A stretch of 64,000 nucleotides of DNA from Sphingomonas suaedae. GTDB lineage: Bacteria > Pseudomonadota > Alphaproteobacteria > Sphingomonadales > Sphingomonadaceae. The notes under the pieces were generated by a model. It searched no databases and was not told where the DNA came from. It saw only the letters and a list, made by a program, of their open reading frames with translations. Shown piece after piece: positions 63,489 through 64,000 of the stretch. Position numbers and translations under genes: made by a program. Position 1 is the stretch's first letter. Each line of letters starts with the position of its first letter. The stretch covers positions 2,726,001-2,790,000 of the forward strand of contig NZ_CP042239.1 of the NCBI RefSeq assembly GCF_007833215.1, written 5' to 3'.

Positions 63489-64000
63489 ATGACGTTCCGC
63501 ATCGACCGCCGCTCGCTCATCCTCACCGGCACGCTGGGCCTGGGTGCCTATGCCATCCCCGGCTTTGCCGCGCAGGGGCCGAACTGGATCGTCGATGGGT
63601 TCACCCACAATGTCGCGAGCGGCGAGCCCTCCGCAACCTCGATGCTGCTCTGGACCCGCTATGTCGGCAAGGGCGATTCGGCGAAGCTGCGGGTCGAGCT
63701 GTCGGAGAGCGCGGACTTTGCCAGGATCCTCGCAGGCGGCGAGGCGATCACCGGCCCCTGGCGCGACTGGACGACCAAGATCACCGTCGCGGGTCTCAAG
63801 CCCGGAACCCGCTATTTCTATCGCTTCATCGCCGCCGACGGGACGATGTCGCCGGTCGGGCGGACCAAGACGCTGCCCGAGGGCGACGCGCCGCGCTTTG
63901 GCATCGCGGTGTTTTCCTGCTCCAACCTGCCCTATGGCTATTTCAACGCCTATGGCCATGCCGCAGCACGCGACGATATCGATCTCGCCGTCCATCTCGG
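63489..64000 (+). CDS. phoD: PhoD-type alkaline phosphatase, N-terminal part (partial)
   Basis: The first ~170 residues of a longer gene that runs off the right edge. A Tat signal (RIDRRSLILTGTLGLGAYA, R7-R8) leads to PNWIVDGFTHNVASGEPSATS, then the N-terminal beta-sandwich domain with TSMLLWTRYV, GLKPGTRYFYRF and AVFSCSNLPYGYFNAYGHAA, the beginning of the phosphoesterase domain. PhoD enzymes hydrolyse phosphodiesters and monoesters in the periplasm using Ca2+ and Fe3+. The metal-binding residues lie beyond the window apart from the CS motif seen here. No pho box was recognised in the 111 bases upstream. Confidence 0.88.
   Translation, partial: MTFRIDRRSLILTGTLGLGAYAIPGFAAQGPNWIVDGFTHNVASGEPSATSMLLWTRYVGKGDSAKLRVELSESADFARILAGGEAITGPWRDWTTKITVAGLKPGTRYFYRFIAADGTMSPVGRTKTLPEGDAPRFGIAVFSCSNLPYGYFNAYGHAAARDDIDLAVHL

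Overview
The window is a contiguous, gene-dense, high-GC stretch of an alphaproteobacterial chromosome, most probably from a sphingomonad (Sphingomonas or a close relative). This assignment is inferred from gene content, not from a database search. The indicators are a CcrM-type GANTC methyltransferase, a split three-gene proton-translocating transhydrogenase preceded by a tiny aa3-oxidase subunit IV, a carD locus beside a SUV3-like helicase and a seven-iron ferredoxin, DUF1272 and DUF2141 proteins, and several families of GC-rich intergenic palindromes. Most genes are housekeeping or core accessory genes. There is no prophage, CRISPR array, transposase or rRNA operon, and one tRNA (Lys, TTT).

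Layout. 1-7 kb: the tail of an NfrB-like glycosyltransferase with an NfrA-like partner, a TauE/SafE exporter with a TIGR02186-type protein, a HerA-type ATPase, a LamG-like protein and an M23 peptidase. 7.2-13 kb: SUV3-like helicase, S4 protein, fdxA, carD and two GIN-domain envelope proteins. 13.1-19.3 kb: parts of the ligase-associated DNA-damage module (pdeM, a frameshifted Lhr-Core2 helicase, the MBL exonuclease), with a sirtuin where the ligase would be expected. 19.3-22 kb: lepB-rnc-era on the minus strand. 22-31 kb: pgi, a PhnA-like protein, gor, a dicarboxylate symporter, glmM, a 2OG oxygenase, an EAL protein and thiD. 31-36 kb: rnhB, aceA, ccrM, folP.

36-48 kb: a LytTR membrane regulator, an SDR, a cytochrome b561, an NtrC-type regulator divergent from cox IV-pntAa-(repeat + DUF559)-pntAb-pntB, a winged-helix protein, tRNA-Lys, folK and a family-5 uracil-DNA glycosylase. 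48-54 kb: an orphan low-GC gene, a TlpA lipoprotein, argH-lptM-lysA-cysG-zntB as a compact operon-like run, and a response regulator. 54.7-64 kb: an FMN reductase, a CoA-transferase, a glycan and envelope group (two GT-B glycosyltransferases, a GT39-like membrane protein, a DUF2141 protein), an M49-like metallopeptidase and the start of a phoD phosphatase.

The most interesting non-coding features are: (i) the ccrM upstream region, with four evenly spaced GANTC sites, two GTTAAC palindromes and a consensus DnaA box; (ii) a palindromic repeat family with 33-bp perfect arms, three copies in 13 kb, one carrying a nested hairpin; (iii) a 142-bp repeat plus a solitary DUF559 endonuclease gene inserted between pntAa and pntAb, whose start shares repeat sequence; (iv) a direct-repeat/palindrome operator candidate between the NtrC-type regulator and the cox IV/pnt operon. 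No clearly new multigene defence or biosynthetic system is visible. The best candidates for something undescribed are the DUF559-repeat pairing and the ligase-less, sirtuin-containing repair module.
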